Assembly (NCBI GenBank): GCA_963756895.1
Contig: CAVWPI010000007.1
Span: 434,001 to 498,000 of the forward strand
Direction: 5' to 3'
DNA length: 64,000 nt
From: DASUAS01 sp963756895
GTDB taxonomy: Bacteria; Actinomycetota; Acidimicrobiia; IMCC26256; DASPTH01
In this document: in pieces, positions 62,326 to 64,000 of the stretch
How the letters are laid out: each line of letters opens with the position of its first letter
How positions within the stretch are numbered: position 1 is the first letter of the stretch
Notes under the pieces: model-generated
The model's database searches: none
What the model was told of the DNA's origin: nothing
Seen by the model: only the letters and a program-made list of their open reading frames with translations
Made by a program: the position numbers and the translations under genes

Positions 62326-63736
62326 ATGGAGCCCACTTCGACCGACTCGATCGACCGGGCCGTCGCCGCCGCCCACGCCGATGTCGACGTCGCGCGAGCG
62401 CGAGCTCGAGGCGTTGGTGCGCATCCGGAGCATCAGCGCCGATCCCGAGCACACCGGCGACGTCGACTCGTGCGCGGCATCGGTCGCGGAACTCATGCGC
62501 GATGCCGGCTTGGAGAACGTGCGCGAGCTGCGGGCCGACGGTGGACTCCCCAACGTCGTCGGCGAGTGGACGCACCGTCCGGACGCGCCCACCGTGCTGC
62601 TGTACGCGCATCACGACGTCCAGCCCCCCGGCTACGTGGAACGGTGGTCGTCGGAACCGTTCGAGCCGCGTGAACACGACGGTCGACTGTTCGGTCGGGG
62701 TACCGCCGACGACAAGGCGGGCGTGGTCGCGCATCTGGCCGCGGTGCGAGCCTGGTTGCGCACCGCGGGCGAGCTCCCGTGCAACGTGAAGGTGCTGGTG
62801 GAGGGCGAGGAGGAGATCGGGTCGCCGACCCTGGCCGCCTTCCTCGCCGCCCACGTCGACGAGCTCCGGTCCGATGTGCTCCTCCTCGCCGACGCCGGCA
62901 ACTGGTCGGTGGGCACGCCCGGCCTCACCTACTCGTTGCGGGGCCTGGCCGGGGTCGACGTGCGCGTCCGCGCCCTCGACGGCCCGGTGCACAGCGGGAT
63001 GGCGGGCGGCGCGGTACCCGACCCGGTGCTCGCGTTGGCCCAGCTGCTGGCCACGCTGGTCGACGAGCACGGCGACGCCGCCTTCGACGGCTGCTGGGAC
63101 GACTACGCACCGCCCGACGCCGACGAACGCAGCCGGCTCGCCGCACTCCCCTCGCCCGAGGCCGGCCTCCGGCGCGCGTGGGGACTGCGCGATGGCGTGC
63201 AGCTGGCGGGCGACCCGTCGACGTCCATCTTCGAGCGCCTCTGGCTGCGACCGACCGTCACCGTCATCGGTGTCGACGGCCATCCGATCGCGGGCTCCTC
63301 GAACCAGATCGTCGCCGAGGCCGCCGCCCGTGTCAGCGTGCGCGTGGGCCGGGGCCAGGATCCCGCACGCCTCAACGCCGCACTGCGCGCGCACCTCGAG
63401 CGTCGGATCCCGTTCGGGCTCGAGCACACGATCACCGAGCTCGACGCAGTGCCGGCGTGGCACTGCGAACCACGGGGCTGGGCGTTCGACGCCACCGAGC
63501 GCGCGCTGCGTGCGGGCTTCGGCGTCGACCCGGTGTACATGGGCGTGGGCGGCACCATCCCGTTCGTCGGTCCCTTCGCCGACGCCTTCGGTGGCATCCC
63601 CGCGTTGCTCCTCGGACCCGCCGACCCCGGCAGTCGCATCCACGGCGAGGACGAGAGCCTCCACCTCGCCGACTGGCACAAGCTCATCGACAGCGAGGTG
63701 CGCCTGCTCGCCGAACTCGCATCAGGACGGAGATGA
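62326..63736 (+). CDS. M20-family dipeptidase/metallopeptidase, possible frameshift near start
   Basis: About 469 residues with M20 motifs in order: LLYAHHDVQPPGYVERW with a metal His, RGTADDKAGVVAHL with the bridging Asp, VLVEGEEEIGSPTL with catalytic Glu, and SRIHGEDESLH with a metal His. The dimerisation domain is around 185-300. ATG 62381 gives a full catalytic domain. ATG 62326 gives MEPTSTDSIDRAVAAAHADV, then an indel near 62395 (GTCGCGCGAGC) is needed to join the main frame at RERELEALVRIRS. The longer N-terminus is family-like, so I favour a frameshift. A cytosolic peptidase or amidase; substrate unknown. Confidence 0.85.
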
Positions 63737-63817
63737 CGCGAAGCCGTGCCCGGAGGTCGGGACGGCGGAGCGCAATCGACCGAGAGGTCATGAGGGGTCG
63801 CCGGTAATCTCGGCTCG

Positions 63818-64000
63818 ATGGCCGTCGACCCCACATCCGTCACCCTCCCCCCCGAGCTCGTCCCCGGCGACGGGCGCTTCGGCTCCGGCCCTTCGAAGGT
63901 GCGTCCGGAGAGCACCCGGGCGCTCGCCGACCTGGGCGAGACCTACCTCGGCACCAGCCACCGCCAGCCGCGCGTGAAGTCGGTGGTCGGCAGCATCCGC
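63818..64000 (+). CDS. serC: Phosphoserine aminotransferase, 3' end outside window
   Basis: The first 61 codons are visible from ATG 63818. PGDGRFGSGPSKVRPESTRAL and TYLGTSHRQPRVKSVVGSIR are the start of actinobacterial-type SerC, which makes phosphoserine from 3-phosphohydroxypyruvate with PLP. The gene runs off the window end in frame. An 81-base gap separates it from the peptidase. Only the N-terminus is seen, but the segment is distinctive. Confidence 0.85.
   Translation, partial: MAVDPTSVTLPPELVPGDGRFGSGPSKVRPESTRALADLGETYLGTSHRQPRVKSVVGSIR

Overview
High-GC DNA from an actinomycete-type bacterium, most likely an uncultured or little-studied member of the Actinomycetota; Acidimicrobiia is my best guess from gene content. 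Supporting signs are the actinobacterial mini ribosomal proteins bS22 and bL37, an RpfB-type resuscitation factor, and a housekeeping block whose content and order resemble the Mycobacterium tuberculosis region Rv1007-Rv1026 (metG, tatD, rpfB, ksgA, ispE, glmU, prs, rplY, pth, mfd, mazG, eno, ftsB-like, DUF501, ppx).

Layout. 1-11.4 kb is an accessory catabolic cluster: LuxC-type acyl-CoA reductase (cut by the window edge), DapB-like dehydrogenase, aldo/keto reductase, two NTF2/SnoaL-like proteins, aldehyde dehydrogenase, an orphan Leu/Ile/Val-type binding protein, a broken short-chain dehydrogenase, a cyclase/formamidase-family hydrolase, zinc alcohol dehydrogenase, an uncharacterised 330-aa protein and an APH-like phosphotransferase. 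It is followed by a Baeyer-Villiger-type monooxygenase, an IS3 element with matching 24-bp ends (13.34-14.62 kb) and a tRNA-Leu. 15-24 kb holds a DUF1345 membrane protein, an amidohydrolase divergent from a TetR-TauD pair with a 29-bp palindrome between them, an SGNH hydrolase, a MATE exporter, a PlsC-type acyltransferase, an epimerase and a GNAT. 24-50 kb is the conserved housekeeping block, interrupted by a P450 and a pirin. 50-64 kb holds a secreted subtilase with three Fn3 modules and a seven-repeat propeller, bL37, a thioesterase, a SIMPL protein, a PAS-GGDEF-EAL protein, a phosphoglycerate mutase, a BBE-type flavin oxidase, a molybdopterin enzyme with its cytochrome b, an M20 peptidase and the start of serC.

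Quality warning. About 18 genes, including orn, pth and metG that should be needed, are interrupted by single-base frameshifts where both halves are clearly one protein. Most lie in G/C runs or GC repeats. I read most of these as sequence error, not decay, and give spans for the reconstructed genes. The apparent MetG-TatD fusion is one such artefact.

How genes work together. The first 11 kb looks like a pathway for a ring- or ketone-containing compound (monooxygenase, dehydrogenases, cyclase-family hydrolase, CoA-level enzymes), but the substrate cannot be read from sequence. No phage, CRISPR array or defence system is visible. The most unusual features are two structurally matched 39-bp palindromic elements about 39 kb apart, several operator-like palindromes, the repeat-bearing RpfB and DUF501 proteins, and the subtilase-propeller protein.
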